Positions 52,703 through 62,800 of a stretch of 64,000 nt of DNA are shown piece by piece. Where the stretch lies: positions 2,170,001 to 2,234,000 of the forward strand of contig CAVVZJ010000001.1 in NCBI GenBank assembly GCA_963752755.1, written 5' to 3'. The DNA comes from CAVVZJ01 sp963752755. Its GTDB lineage: Bacteria > Planctomycetota > Planctomycetia > Isosphaerales > Isosphaeraceae. How positions within the stretch are numbered: position 1 is the stretch's first letter; each line of letters begins with the position of its first letter. Position numbers and translations under genes: made by a program. Under the pieces are notes generated by a model. That model searched no databases, was not told where the DNA came from, and saw only the letters and a program-made list of their open reading frames with translations.

Positions 52703-52908
52703 GTAACCGGTGTGTTGGTGGGCTGTGACGCAGGTCGGTCTTCCCGCTGGTAGATGAGCTGGCCGAGGGCGAGCTGGGCGAGGATCAGGAAGGCGGCGAG
52801 GAAGCCGAGGGCGAGCAGGACGATCTTCTGGGCACCAGTCATCAGGGTCCGGGACCTTTCGCGGTGTGGTGGCGTATTCGAGGGGCCGGAGCGATCGTCG
52901 TCCGACAT
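52699..52908 (-). CDS. Small single-span membrane protein
   Basis: Sixty-nine residues: a polar start (MSDDDRSGPSNTPPHRERS), one span (IVLLALGFLAAFLILAQLALG) and a short polar tail. An internal ATG at 52842 is an alternative start nearer the span. It follows the cyclase gene by 48 bases and is coupled to the 26-residue peptide after it. Function unknown. Confidence 0.6.
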   Translation of the reverse strand: MSDDDRSGPSNTPPHRERSRTLMTGAQKIVLLALGFLAAFLILAQLALGQLIYQREDRPASQPTNTPVT

Positions 52909-52956
52909 GGGGTTATCTTGGTCACGGGAGGCGTCACGGGCAAGCGCGGCCTCGGT

Positions 52957-53856
52957 TCAGAGGTCGCCGGGGGTGCGGCTGCGAGGCTTCTGGATGTCGG
53001 TGACGAGCCGGCCGCCGCGGAAGATCGAGACGGTGCCGGTGGACTCCGAGATGCAGAGGGCGACGGCCCGGGTCGTCGCCGTGATCCCGGCGGCGGCCTC
53101 GTGGCGGGCGCCGAGGCCAGGCGGCAGCGGCTCGACCGGCTTCTCCTGGGGGATCAGGTAGCGCGCGGCGCTGAGGATCACGCCGTCGCCGCGGATCAGG
53201 AAGGCGCCATCGATCGCGGAGAACTCCTTGATCGTTTCTTCCAGGCGGGGATCGAGCACGTTGCGCTCGTCCTCGGGGTAGCCGTGGAAGGGGTTGATGA
53301 CGAGCTGGCGGCTCTGCGCGAGGACCGCTTCCGAATCGCCCACGACGAACAAGGTGCCCACGGGCCGTCCTTCGCGTCCTTCCAAGCCCAGCTCTCCGGC
53401 CAGGGTGAGCACGCGCTCGAAGACGGCCGGGCGGATGTCGGCCGGCAAGGGCTCGGCGGCGGCCACCGAGAACATCTCGATCTCGGCGCCGAGGTCGAGC
53501 ACGAGGATCGTGTCCAGCGCGTTCGAGCCCTGGATGCCGGTCAGCCAGACGACCCGGTCGCCCGCCTGGACCAGACCCTCGACGGTGGCAACCAAGGTCG
53601 CGATCTTGACCTGCCCGGCGCGGGTCATCGGGATGTCGGGCACGCTGACGACGGCGCAGAGGTCGTCCCAGCCGGTCGGAGGGCGGAAGCCGTCGCGTCG
53701 GGAGACGAGGATGACGCGGAAATCGACGTCCTGGATCAACGATGCCAGGTCGGCGTCCTCCTCGACCACGTCGGCGTAGAGCAAGACGACCCGTGCCCCG
53801 GCCTCGCGCGCGATGGCGTGGGCGTGACGAACCAGGCTGCGAGTCAGGATCTTCAC
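52957..53856 (-). CDS. Diadenylate cyclase (DAC domain, CdaZ-like architecture)
   Basis: About 299 residues. The N-terminal half (LTRSLVRHAHAIAREAGARV, VDFRVILVSRRDGF, TLVATVEGLVQAGDRVVWLTG) looks like the pyruvate-kinase C-terminal fold found before the cyclase domain in archaeal CdaZ enzymes. The C-terminal DAC domain has the DGA motif in IDGAFLIRGDGVILSAARYL and an RHR-like motif as GARHEAAAGIT, with third position Glu instead of Arg, followed by VALCISESTGTVSIFRGG. It would make c-di-AMP from two ATP. The GTG start overlaps the stop of the upstream gene (GTGA). No membrane span, so unlike CdaA. Confidence 0.82.
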   Translation of the reverse strand: MKILTRSLVRHAHAIAREAGARVVLLYADVVEEDADLASLIQDVDFRVILVSRRDGFRPPTGWDDLCAVVSVPDIPMTRAGQVKIATLVATVEGLVQAGDRVVWLTGIQGSNALDTILVLDLGAEIEMFSVAAAEPLPADIRPAVFERVLTLAGELGLEGREGRPVGTLFVVGDSEAVLAQSRQLVINPFHGYPEDERNVLDPRLEETIKEFSAIDGAFLIRGDGVILSAARYLIPQEKPVEPLPPGLGARHEAAAGITATTRAVALCISESTGTVSIFRGGRLVTDIQKPRSRTPGDL

Positions 53857-55683
53857 GGCTGGGGGGCACCGGGGGGGGAGCCAATCGGCATCTCGATCGC
53901 CAGGCCGAGCAGTCCGAGGTTGTCGCGCTTCGAGGGCTCCTCGGCCGTGCCGTTCTGCTCGAAGCGGACGACGTTGCGGCCGGCCCGGAGCAGTCCGGCG
54001 GGGATCGGCACGCGCGACGCGCTCGGGGGCCTCGTTGGGCGTGCTGATGAACGGGTTCAGGTCGTCAAGGGGCTTGTCGTTGAGGAAAATATGCGTACGC
54101 AAGTGACCTTGCCGGACTTGCTCCGAATAGTCGGGGTTGCCGACCTCGCCGATGACCTGCACGACGTCGAGGGCCAAGGACGACGGACCGCCGGGCGGCT
54201 CGGCCAGGTCGAACGCGATGACGCAGCGGGGCGGGCTCGGGCTGGGGCGGGTCGAGGTCGGCGGAGACGCGGTCGCCAAGGTGGTGGGCATTCGGGTCGA
54301 TGACGATCCGGCGGGCCCGGCCGAGGGGCTCCAACCAGCGGAGGCGGTCGCGTGGGACCGTCAGCGGGCCGATGTAGGGAACTTGAAGCGACAGGGACCC
54401 GTCACTGAGGGCCGTCAGTGCGCCCTCGATGCGGTCGAGGTCGCCGAGGTCGTCGCCGGGTCCGGCGGACCAGACCAGGCGGACCCATTCACCCGACGAT
54501 TGGCTCGGAACGGGCGGGCATCCGGCGAAAGACCAGGCCGGCGACGTCGGACCAGGGCAGGTCGACCATCCGGCCATCGACCTCGGCCTCGACGCGCTCG
54601 GCGTCGGCCGAGCCGACGTGACCGAAGAGCTGGTCGCCGGACGACGAGCCGGATCTCGTCGAGCCGGGGCTCGACCTCCAGCCCGCCGACCGGCTCGGCG
54701 AAGCGGCTCAGGCTCAGGTCGTCGAGGTAGGCGGCCAGGCCACGCGGTTCCTCGGCGCGGTCAACCGTCTCGGTCGCCAGGCGGATCTCGGTCAGGGGAC
54801 CGCCCAGGCTCGGCCCGTGGGCCAGTTCGTCGCCATCGACCGTCAGCTCGGTCTCCTCGGGTCCGAAGCGGACCGTCAGGCGGTGCCAGCCCGCCTTGCG
54901 GATCAGGCGCTGGACGGCCAGGCGGGGGCCGTTGGGCGACTCGACGGCGAGGGTCTCGTCGGACCAGCCGAGCACGGCGCGGACGGTGGCCTGGCCAGCG
55001 ACGCGGGTCTGGAAGGTCAGGTCGACGAACCAGCGCTGGCCGGGCACAACCTCGCCATTGTCGTGGAAGGCGACCTCCAGCCGACCCGAGCCAACCGGCT
55101 CGGCCAGGGTGGCGGTGAGGGCCGAGCCGCCGACCGGCAGGCGGAGACTCCGCATGCCGACCAGTCGCGGTTCGACGACCAGTTCCGGCATGCCGAGCTG
55201 GATAGGCCATCGCGACTCGTCAAGCTTCTCGAAACCGTCGCGGAAGACCTGCGCCTCGCCCGGCCGCTGGAGGACCGCGTGGGCGCCGGCGCGTGCGATG
55301 GTCAACGGCTGGCCACCAGGCCCCTCGGTCAGCCGGATGGTTTGCTCGTCCAGGGCCAGGAGCCGCCCGGAGAGCTGGCCGTCGGGACCGAGCACCACGC
55401 GGAAGGGTGGGATGCCAAGGGCCGGGTCCGGCGAGGGACCTTCAAACGTGATCGCCCGGGCCTTTTCCAGCGGGATCGGCGATCCTTCGCCGTCGGGGAC
55501 GAAGACGAAGCCCGACGCCGAGCCGACGAGTCGGCCCGCAAGAGTCCGCCCCTGGTTGGTTTCCAGGCGTTCGGTCGGTCCGTCGCGAGGCCCCTGAGCC
55601 GCGGTGCGACCGGCGGCAACTCCCAGCAACAGGGACGCGGTCGCAAGGGCCGCGGACGCGGTTTGGCGGAGGGGGCGACGCAT
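53853..55683 (-). CDS. Exported hypothetical protein (4 frameshifts)
   Basis: About 608 residues after joining frames. A signal peptide (SAALATASLLLGVAAGRTAA) is followed by repeated beta-rich segments: GRTLAGRLVGSASGFVFVPD and a jelly-roll-like domain (LTFQTRVAGQATVRAVLGWS, HRLTVRFGPEETELTVDG). Later pieces are VGSADAERVEAEVDG, LSDGSLSLQVPYIGPLTVPR, LALDVVQVIGEVGNPDYSEQ and a final LLRAGRNVVRFEQNGTAEEP. All four breaks between about 54650 and 54030 are cured by removing one base each. Its stop overlaps the GTG of the cyclase. No family recognised. Confidence 0.7.
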
Positions 55684-55743
55684 GGTGTTGATTCTACGGC
55701 GGTCCCGGACACCTCGGCAAGCCGGGCGGTCGCGGGCTTGGGA

Positions 55744-56418
55744 TCACAAGTAAGGGAGGTTGCCGATCAAGGTGTCAAACCCCCGCCGGATCATCCGGTT
55801 CCGCGTCCGGTAGAGTCCGATGAAGAGGAACGGTGGCCAGAGTAGATGCGCAGCCTGAACCATCTGGACAACCTGAAGGCGCCGGATCGGGTTGGGCAAG
55901 AGGTACGCCTGGCAGGCCCAGACCCCGCCAATGAGGGCAGCCAGTCCGAGGACCTGGAAGAGTCCAGCCACGGCGAGCATCCAGCGACCTCCAAGGCCCT
56001 CCACGTGGTAGGCGACCCAGGTCCGTTCGGCGGTGATCGGCTTGAAGAGGACCGTTCCACGGCGTGGCCGGTGGACGCCGACGCCGACCGGGCCGATCCC
56101 CACGATCTCGTAGCCGACGCAGCTTTCCGTGCGTTCCCGAATCTTGACCTGGAACCCGGTCTTCAGCGGTTGCACGAGCGCATCGGTCAGGCGCTTCGAC
56201 AGCTCCGCTGCACTCCCCGGAACCTCGGTGCCTCCGCTGACCCAGCCGGTCCGGATCGAGGCGGCCTCGGGCTCCAGGATGAAGCGGTCGGCCGGCTCGG
56301 TGGGCTCCGGGCGGTCGGCACGGGCGCTCGCCACCAGGAACGCCAGGCCGGCGAGCCAGATGGCGAAACCGACGGCCGTGATGGCATAAAGGACCAGTTG
56401 CGCGGTCTGGTTGTCCAT
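55744..56418 (-). CDS. Membrane protein of unknown function
   Basis: About 224 residues: one N-terminal span (LVLYAITAVGFAIWLAGLAF), a central soluble domain (residues 45-135) that is probably periplasmic or cytoplasmic, and two or more C-terminal spans (GRWMLAVAGLFQVLGLAALI, LLWPPFLFIGLYRT). The ATG at 56418 is preferred to a GTG at 56433. It lies 60 bases upstream of the exported protein gene on the same strand and heads the run that ends with the two tiny membrane peptides. Confidence 0.65.
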   Translation of the reverse strand: MDNQTAQLVLYAITAVGFAIWLAGLAFLVASARADRPEPTEPADRFILEPEAASIRTGWVSGGTEVPGSAAELSKRLTDALVQPLKTGFQVKIRERTESCVGYEIVGIGPVGVGVHRPRRGTVLFKPITAERTWVAYHVEGLGGRWMLAVAGLFQVLGLAALIGGVWACQAYLLPNPIRRLQVVQMVQAAHLLWPPFLFIGLYRTRNRMIRRGFDTLIGNLPYL

Positions 56419-56543
56419 GAGCGTGAATTCCACCTCCGACCCGAACTTTCGTCAACTCCGGGTGGCTATTCGATCGACCCGGACCCTTCTCTCGGCTAAA
56501 AGGGGGGACGTTTCGCGTCCGACCCCACTTCGGAGATCCATCC

Positions 56544-57453
56544 ATGCGATTTGCCTTCCGAACGTCCGCACTGGCGGCCCTGGTTCTTATCATGGCCCTC
56601 GCCCCAAGGGCCTCGGCGGTCGAGCCCGACGGCACGCTCCACATCATCGTCTTTGGCGCCCATCCCGATGACTGCGAGCTGAAGGCCGCCGGTAGTGCGG
56701 CCCGCTGGGCGAAACTTGGCCATAAGGTCAAGTTCGTGGCCGTCACCAACGGCGACATCGGCCACCAGGAGATCTCCGGCGGCCCGCTCGCCCGCCGGCG
56801 GACGGCCGAGGTGAAGCGTTGCGCCGAGATCCTGGGCATCGAGGCCCAGGTGCTCGACAACCACGACGGCGAGTTGCTGCCGACGCTGGAGAACCGCAAG
56901 GAGATCACCCGCCTGATCCGCGAGTGGAAGGCCGATCTGGTGCTGACGCCCCGTCCCAACGACTACCACCCCGACCACCGTTACACCGGCATCCTCGTGC
57001 AGGATGCCGCCTTCATGGTGATCGTGCCCAACTTCTGCCCCGACGTGCCCGCCTTGCGGAAGAACCCGGTCTTCATGTACCTGGAGGACGGCTTCCAGAA
57101 GCCGAACCCGTTCGTGGCCGATGTGGTCGTGCCGATCGACGATGTCATCGAGAAGAAGTTCCGCTGCGTCGATGCGCTGGAGTCGCAGTTCTACGAGTGG
57201 AACCCCTGGCTGGCCGGCTACCTGGACGAGGTCCCCCAGGACAAGGAGGCCCGCTTCGACTGGATGAAGGGCCGCTTCGGTCCCCGATTCGCCTCCCCGG
57301 CCCGCCGCTTCCGCGACAAGCTGGTCGAGGAACTGGGTGCCAGAGAAGGCCGAGGACGTCAAGTATGCCGAGGCGTTCGAGATCTGCGAGTACGGCTCGC
57401 AGCCGTCGAAGGAGGAGTTGAGGAAGCTCTTCCCATTCTTCGAGAAGGACTGA
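56544..57453 (+). CDS. PIG-L (LmbE-like) deacetylase (frameshift near 3' end)
   Basis: About 302 residues. A signal peptide (RTSALAALVLIMALAPRASA) indicates export. The zinc-binding motif FGAHPDDCELKAAG (38-51) and the distal PNDYHPDHRYTG are those of N-acetylglucosaminyl deacetylases acting on sugars or related amides. A break near 57345 (GGTGCCAGAG) is cured by removing one A, giving a tail EKAEDVKYAEAFEICEYGSQ and ending RKLFPFFEKD at the TGA at 57451-57453. Without this correction the frame runs to 57464 with an Arg-rich tail. Confidence 0.88.
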
Positions 57454-57545
57454 CAGAGGAATGACGGATTGCGGGATCGGCTGGCGTGCTCGGAGTACGC
57501 CGGACGAGCTCCAGATCCGCAAGTCTGGAGTCGATGGAAGATGGC

Positions 57546-57586
57546 TCGCCGACGCGTCCCCGACGCTGTGGGGGACGCGTCGGCGA
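57546..57586. terminator. Long perfect hairpin between convergent genes
   Basis: Arms TCGCCGACGCGTCCCC (57546-57561) and GGGGACGCGTCGGCGA (57571-57586) pair over 16 bases with a 9-base loop. It lies about 95 bases after the deacetylase stop and before the convergent gene ending at 57717. It suits a bidirectional terminator; another repeat class is possible. Confidence 0.55.
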
Positions 57587-57716
57587 CGCGACGAGGACGC
57601 CTCGGGGACGCTCGATACCCCGCTCCCGGGGGAGCCACAACCTCTTGCTGCTGAACAGATTTCCGGCCGTCGTCGTTACAGTGTGACGTTCGTTCGGCGA
57701 TCAAGGACGCTGCGGA

Positions 57717-58064
57717 TCACCAGGGCAAGAGAACGCCCGAGTAGCCATGCAGAGCGTAGCGGAGCGGACCGATCCGGCGACCGCCGGGACCGGGTCGATA
57801 CCAGGCAGGGGCGTGGAGGTAGCCGAGCGAGCCGGCGTAACTAGGCGTCGGACCTCCGCGATCGGAGAAGGCTCCGTAAGCGGGAACGCCGATGTAGCCG
57901 CCGTAATAGACGGATGGATAGGGGACCGGACAGCGGGTCGGATTGACCCCGTGCCGGTCGGGGACCCCATAAGTCTGCCGGGGCTCGTGAGCCCCAGCCG
58001 GTGATGCCGCGAGTCCGGCGGTTGCGGTCAGCGCCAGGACCAGCCGTCGCATCGAACGCTCCAT
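57717..58064 (-). CDS. Small exported Gly/Tyr/Pro-rich protein
   Basis: 115 residues. A signal peptide (MRRLVLALTATAGLAASPAG) is followed by a Pro/Tyr/Gly-rich mature part (PYPSVYYGGYIGVPAYGAF, GSLGYLHAPAWYRPGPGG). GGAGG lies eight bases before the ATG at 58064, which settles the start. In composition it resembles the exported protein at 29582-30100. Role unknown. Confidence 0.65.
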   Translation of the reverse strand: MERSMRRLVLALTATAGLAASPAGAHEPRQTYGVPDRHGVNPTRCPVPYPSVYYGGYIGVPAYGAFSDRGGPTPSYAGSLGYLHAPAWYRPGPGGRRIGPLRYALHGYSGVLLPW

Positions 58065-58385
58065 GCGTCGTCCCTCCGATCGTGGCGTGGGGTTCCGTGC
58101 CGGTTGTTCGTCCCGGTCCAATGTCCAAAGCATGTCCGGCGAGAGGGGAGCGGGCGGGAAAAAAGCCATCACCCGAGGGACGGACAGGGCGCACGGGAGG
58201 ATTATCCGAATTGTCAAGGAGCCAATTCCTAATATAGCCCAGACTTTCGAATTTGAGAGGTGCCCGGGCACAAAGGCGGTGGTTTTCACGCTGATCGATT
58301 ATGATGGACGGGTCGCGTCGCGGCGCCGGGTCACGTTGGCCCGGAAGTTGGCCCGAGGTCCGTCCGTCCGAGGGGGAGTCTTCCG
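58065..58385. other. Divergent intergenic region
   Basis: About 320 bases between two divergent exported-protein genes. An AT-rich stretch at 58205-58255 is the likely promoter zone, but no hexamer pair with good spacing stands out. No gene supported. Confidence 0.4.
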
Positions 58386-59048
58386 ATGCGTGATTCTCAT
58401 GCTCGTCCGAACCGCCGTGGTTTCCTGGGTGCCATCGCGTTCGGAGCGGCGGCCTTCACCAGCCGCGGGCTCTTTGCCGAGGAACTGGTCCGGACCCCGT
58501 CGCAGACCGAGGGGCCGTTCTACCCGGACAGGCTGCCGCTGGACACCGACAACGACCTCCTGATCGTCAACGACACGATCACCCCCGCCGTGGGCGAGAT
58601 CACCCACCTGACCGGCCGCATCCTCGACGCCAACGGGAACCCCGTCCGCAACGCCCTCGTCGAGATCTGGCAGGTGGACCACAACGGCTCCTACATCCAC
58701 ACCAAGGACCCCAACCGCGACAAGCACGACGAGCACTTCCAGGGCTTCGGCCGCTTCCTGACCGGCTCCAGCGGCGACTACTACTTCCGCACGATCAAGC
58801 CCGTCCCCTACCCCGGCCGCACCCCCCACATCCACTTCAAGATCCGCAAGGGCGACAAGGAACTGCTGACGACCCAGTGCTACGTCAAGGGCGAGTCCCG
58901 CAACGACCGCGACGGCATCTACCGCAGCCTCCGCGACCCGAAGGCCCGCGACGCGGTGACGATCGCCTTCGACCCGATCGCCGACTCGAAGATCGGCGAG
59001 CTGGGGGCACGGTTCGAGATCGTGCTGGGGGTGACGCCGGAGGTGTGA
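58386..59048 (+). CDS. Intradiol ring-cleavage dioxygenase-like protein
   Basis: A 220-residue protein with a Tat signal (NRRGFLGAIAFGAAAFTSRG, 9-28). The protocatechuate 3,4-dioxygenase fold is visible: TEGPFYPDR, LTGRILDANGNPVRNALVEI, then WQVDHNGSY. The likely iron ligands are Tyr103, Tyr142, His148 and His150 (PYPGRTPHIHFKI). These enzymes open catechol-type rings, but exported Tat-type relatives are mostly uncharacterised, and no aromatic pathway genes are nearby. The purine-rich GAGGGGGAG before the ATG supports the start. Confidence 0.88.
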   Translation: MRDSHARPNRRGFLGAIAFGAAAFTSRGLFAEELVRTPSQTEGPFYPDRLPLDTDNDLLIVNDTITPAVGEITHLTGRILDANGNPVRNALVEIWQVDHNGSYIHTKDPNRDKHDEHFQGFGRFLTGSSGDYYFRTIKPVPYPGRTPHIHFKIRKGDKELLTTQCYVKGESRNDRDGIYRSLRDPKARDAVTIAFDPIADSKIGELGARFEIVLGVTPEV

Positions 59049-59100
59049 TCCGGCTACTCGGAATTCCCGTCGCGACGGAGAAATGGTAAGGCGTTAAGGT

Positions 59101-59625
59101 ATGAGGCAACGTCGCTGGGTTGTTCTCGTATGCGGACTTTCGGCTGCGATCCTGACCGCCTGGACGGTCTGGTCGAGGAACCATCCACATCGCGGCGCAC
59201 TGGAGGCTGTGGTTGAACCGATCACCATCGTCGCTGGTATGTCCTTTGACGATGGCGGTAGTCAGGGCCTTCGCTTCCGGGACGCGAGCGGTGTCGTGCG
59301 GGATATCTGCTTGGAGGATACCCGAGTCTGGGAAGATGATCCGAGCGTCCTTGAGGGCCACCATAACATCATCTTGAATAGCTTCTCTCCCCGCGGGGAA
59401 GGTGCGCGAAGGGTGGCAATCGCTGGTGTCGAAGAGCGGCAGTTGCTTGGTCTGCTCGATCGCTGGGCTCGCCGTGATTCCGATGCCAAACTTATCGAGA
59501 CGCGGTCCGAGCAGTATGATCGAGGAGAAATCGATCTCGAAGCGTTCTGGAAGGACCTACCAGCGGAGGCCCGTACGAAGTCGACAGCCGTGAGCATCCT
59601 GCAGGAACTTCGCCGTAGGAATTGA
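59101..59625 (+). CDS. Hypothetical protein with N-terminal membrane anchor
   Basis: 174 residues: one N-terminal span or signal (WVVLVCGLSAAILTAWTVW) and a soluble domain (LRFRDASGVVRDICLEDTRV, AIAGVEERQLLGLLDRWARR). Its GC content is visibly lower than that of neighbouring genes, as for the HicB-like gene that follows, so both could be acquired. No family recognised. Confidence 0.6.
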   Translation: MRQRRWVVLVCGLSAAILTAWTVWSRNHPHRGALEAVVEPITIVAGMSFDDGGSQGLRFRDASGVVRDICLEDTRVWEDDPSVLEGHHNIILNSFSPRGEGARRVAIAGVEERQLLGLLDRWARRDSDAKLIETRSEQYDRGEIDLEAFWKDLPAEARTKSTAVSILQELRRRN

Positions 59626-59723
59626 TCGTAAGGGGGACGGACCCCCGGTCAACCGATTCGATCCGATTGGTGGAGATCTCATGTCTCACATCTCGCAGTT
59701 CTGTGGAATAGTCGGTCGCTGAT

Positions 59724-59894
59724 ATGCAACTCACCAAGATTGTTATCTGGCTAGATGAGGGGTACTGGATCGGTTATCTCCAGGATTTCCCTGCCTACCG
59801 GACCCAGGGCGAAACGCTCAACGAGCTCTGGGAGCATCTCGTGGATCTTCATCGAGACCTGACCAGCGGCGAGATCCCGAAGGCGGAGGTGTGA
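59724..59894 (+). CDS. HicB-like antitoxin-domain protein
   Basis: 56 residues reading MQLTKIVIWLDEGYWIGYLQ then DFPAYRTQGETLNELWEHLV: the partial RNase-H-like fold of HicB antitoxins, without the C-terminal DNA-binding part. No hicA toxin is visible on either side. The last four bases (GTGA) overlap the GTG start of the amidohydrolase gene. Such solitary HicB-like genes are common and may not be antitoxins. Confidence 0.7.
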   Translation: MQLTKIVIWLDEGYWIGYLQDFPAYRTQGETLNELWEHLVDLHRDLTSGEIPKAEV

Positions 59895-62800
59895 TCGTGC
59901 GAAAACGGCCTTGGTGGTTCGTCGGGCTGGTGCTGGTGGCGTTGATCCCCGTACCGGGACTGGCCGGCGAGCCAATCGAAGCGGATTACGTGCTCAGGGG
60001 CGGCCTGGTCATCGACGGGACTGGGGCACCGGGCAGGAGGGCCGACGTCGCGGTCAAGGGAGACCGGATCGTCGCCGTCGGCGATGTGGAGGCCGCGCCG
60101 GGGGCGAGGGTGATCGATGCGACTGGCCTCGTCGTGGCGCCGGGGTTCATCGATCTGCACTCGCATTCGGATGGGCCGATCGTCAGGCCGGAGACGAAGT
60201 CGAACCTGAACTACCTGAAGCAAGGGGTCACAACGGTCGTCACCGGCAACTGCGGCGGCGGGCCGGTCGATGCGGCGCGGTACTTCCGCACGATCCGGGA
60301 ACACGGCGCCGGCACGAACATCATCCACCTGATCCCGCAGGGGAGCCTGCGGCGCGCCGTCATGGGGACGGCCGACGTGAGGGCGAACCCGGCCGAGCTG
60401 AAGAAGATGGCCGCGATCGTCGCGCGGGAGATGGAGGCGGGGGCCTGGGGGTTGTCGTCGGGGCTCATCTATATCCCGAGCCGTTACGCGGACACGGCGG
60501 AGTTGATCGCCCTGGCGAAGGTGGTGGCGAAGCACGGGGGGATCTACGCGAGCCACATCCGGGGCGAGGGGAACACCTTGCTCGAAGCGATCGACGAGGC
60601 CATCGCGATCGGGAGGGAGTCGGGGGCCCCGGTGCATATCTCGCACTTGAAGGCGTCGGGGAAGGCGAACTGGGGGAAGGTGGAGGAGGCGTGCGCGAGG
60701 ATCGAGGCGGCGAGGGCGGCGGGGCAGACGGTGACGGCGGATCAGTATCCGTATGTGGCGTCGAGCACGTCGCTCGGGGCGATGGTCGTGCCCGACTGGG
60801 CCATGCGCGGCACGACTGCCGACTTCATCCGGATCGCCGCGGACCCGGTGCAGGGGCGTCGGTTGCGGTTGGAGATCCTGAAGGGGCTGGAGTCGCGCGA
60901 CGGGGGCGAGTCGGTCCGGATCAGCCGGTATCCGCCGAAGCTCGACCGGGTCGGCCTGAGCCTCGCCGAGATCGCCCGGCGCGAGGGGACGACCCCGCTG
61001 GACGTCGTCCTCGATATCCAGAGCCACGGAGGGGCGTCGGCCGTGAGCTTCGGGATGAGCGAGGATGACGTCCGGTTCGTGATGCGGAAGCCGTACGTCG
61101 CGACCGCCTCGGATGGCTCGGCGCACGTTCCAAACGGCCAGGACAAGCCGCACCCGCGGGCCTACGGCACCTTCCCGCGGAAGATTCGATATGCGCTCGA
61201 GGAGAAAGTCATCACGCTTGAAGAGGCGATCCGAGACGCGACCGGCCTGCCGGCCGAGATCCTGGGATTGCCCGATCGGGGCACGATTGGCGTGGGGAAT
61301 TACGCGGACCTTGCCGTGTTCGACCCGGAGACGTTCCGGGATGTGGCGACGTTCGATGACCCGACACGGTATGCGCCGGGGTTGGCGTATCTGTTCGTCA
61401 ATGGCGTGCCGGTGATCGCGATGGGGAAATATCAAGACAGGCTCGCGGGTCGGGTCTTGACACCGCAGAACTCGGGCCCGGCGGACCTCATCCTCAAGGT
61501 CAGTCGGATCTGGACGGGGGACCCAGACAAGCCGTGGGCGGAGGCCCTGGCGTCGCGGGGCGGGGAGATCGTGGCGGTCGGGACGGAGGAGAGAGGTCGG
61601 GAAGTACCAGGGGAAGAGAACGGAGGTCGTGGAAGGAGGCGAAGGAAGCTTCGCGGTGCCGGGGCTGATCGACGCGCACGGGCACATTACGTCGCTTGGG
61701 GCGACAGTCGATGAGCTGGACCTTCGGGGAATCACGAGCCCGGAGGCGGTGGCCGAGCGGGTCAAGGAGCGACTGGCAGAGAGGCCAGGCGATGTCTGGA
61801 TTTTGGGACGCAACTGGGATCAGTCGCTCTGGGCCGGGATGGAGTTCCCGACGGCGGCGGTACTGGACAAGGTCGCGCCCGATCGGCCGGTCTGGCTGAG
61901 GCGGGTCGATGGGCACGCGGCCTGGGCGAACTCGGAAGCGTTGCGCAGGGCGGGGATCACGAAAGAGACGAAGGCGCCGGAGGATGGGCAGATTCTTAGG
62001 GATGAGAAGGAGCACCCGACGGGCGTCTTCGTCGATGGGGCGATGACCCTGGTGGGACGGGTGGTCCCCGGACCATCGAAGGAGGAGATGGCACGGAGGA
62101 TTCTGGCGGCGCAGGAGGCGTGTCTGAAGGTCGGCTTGACGGGAGTTCATGACGCGGGGGTCGGACCCCGCGAGGCAGAGGTCTTCCGGCAACTCGATCA
62201 GGATGGCAAGCTCAAACTGCGCGTTTACGGGATGGCCCATCCGACGGAGGGGAAGGAGGTGGAGTTCGTCAGCTCGAAGCCGATCCCGAGGAAGCCGGGG
62301 AGGCGGTTCGAACTGCGGGCGATCAAGCTGTTCATCGACGGTGCGATGGGCTCGCGAGGGGCCTTGATGTTCGAGCCGTATGACGACGACCCGCATAACG
62401 TCGGGCTGCAACTGATCGATCAAGACGTGCTCCGCAAGACGACCGAGGCGGCCTTGCGGCACGGCTGGCAGGTCTGCACGCACGCGATCGGCGACAAGGG
62501 AAACGCGCTGGTCCTTGATGCGTATGAGGCTGCGATTCAGGCGGTGCCGGGGACCAAGGACCCGCGGTTGCGGATTGAGCATGCGCAAGTGATCCGCAAA
62601 GAGGACGTGCCACGGTTCGCGAGTCTGAGTATTATTGCCTCGATGCAACCATCGCATGCCAGCACCGACAAGAGGTGGGCCGACGCCCGGCTCGGCTCGG
62701 ATTCGGAGCGGGTGCAGGGGGCGTATGCCTGGCGGTGGTTCCTGGACGCGGGTGTGACGTTGGCGTTCGGGAGCGACTTCCCGGTCGAGGTGCCGAGCCC

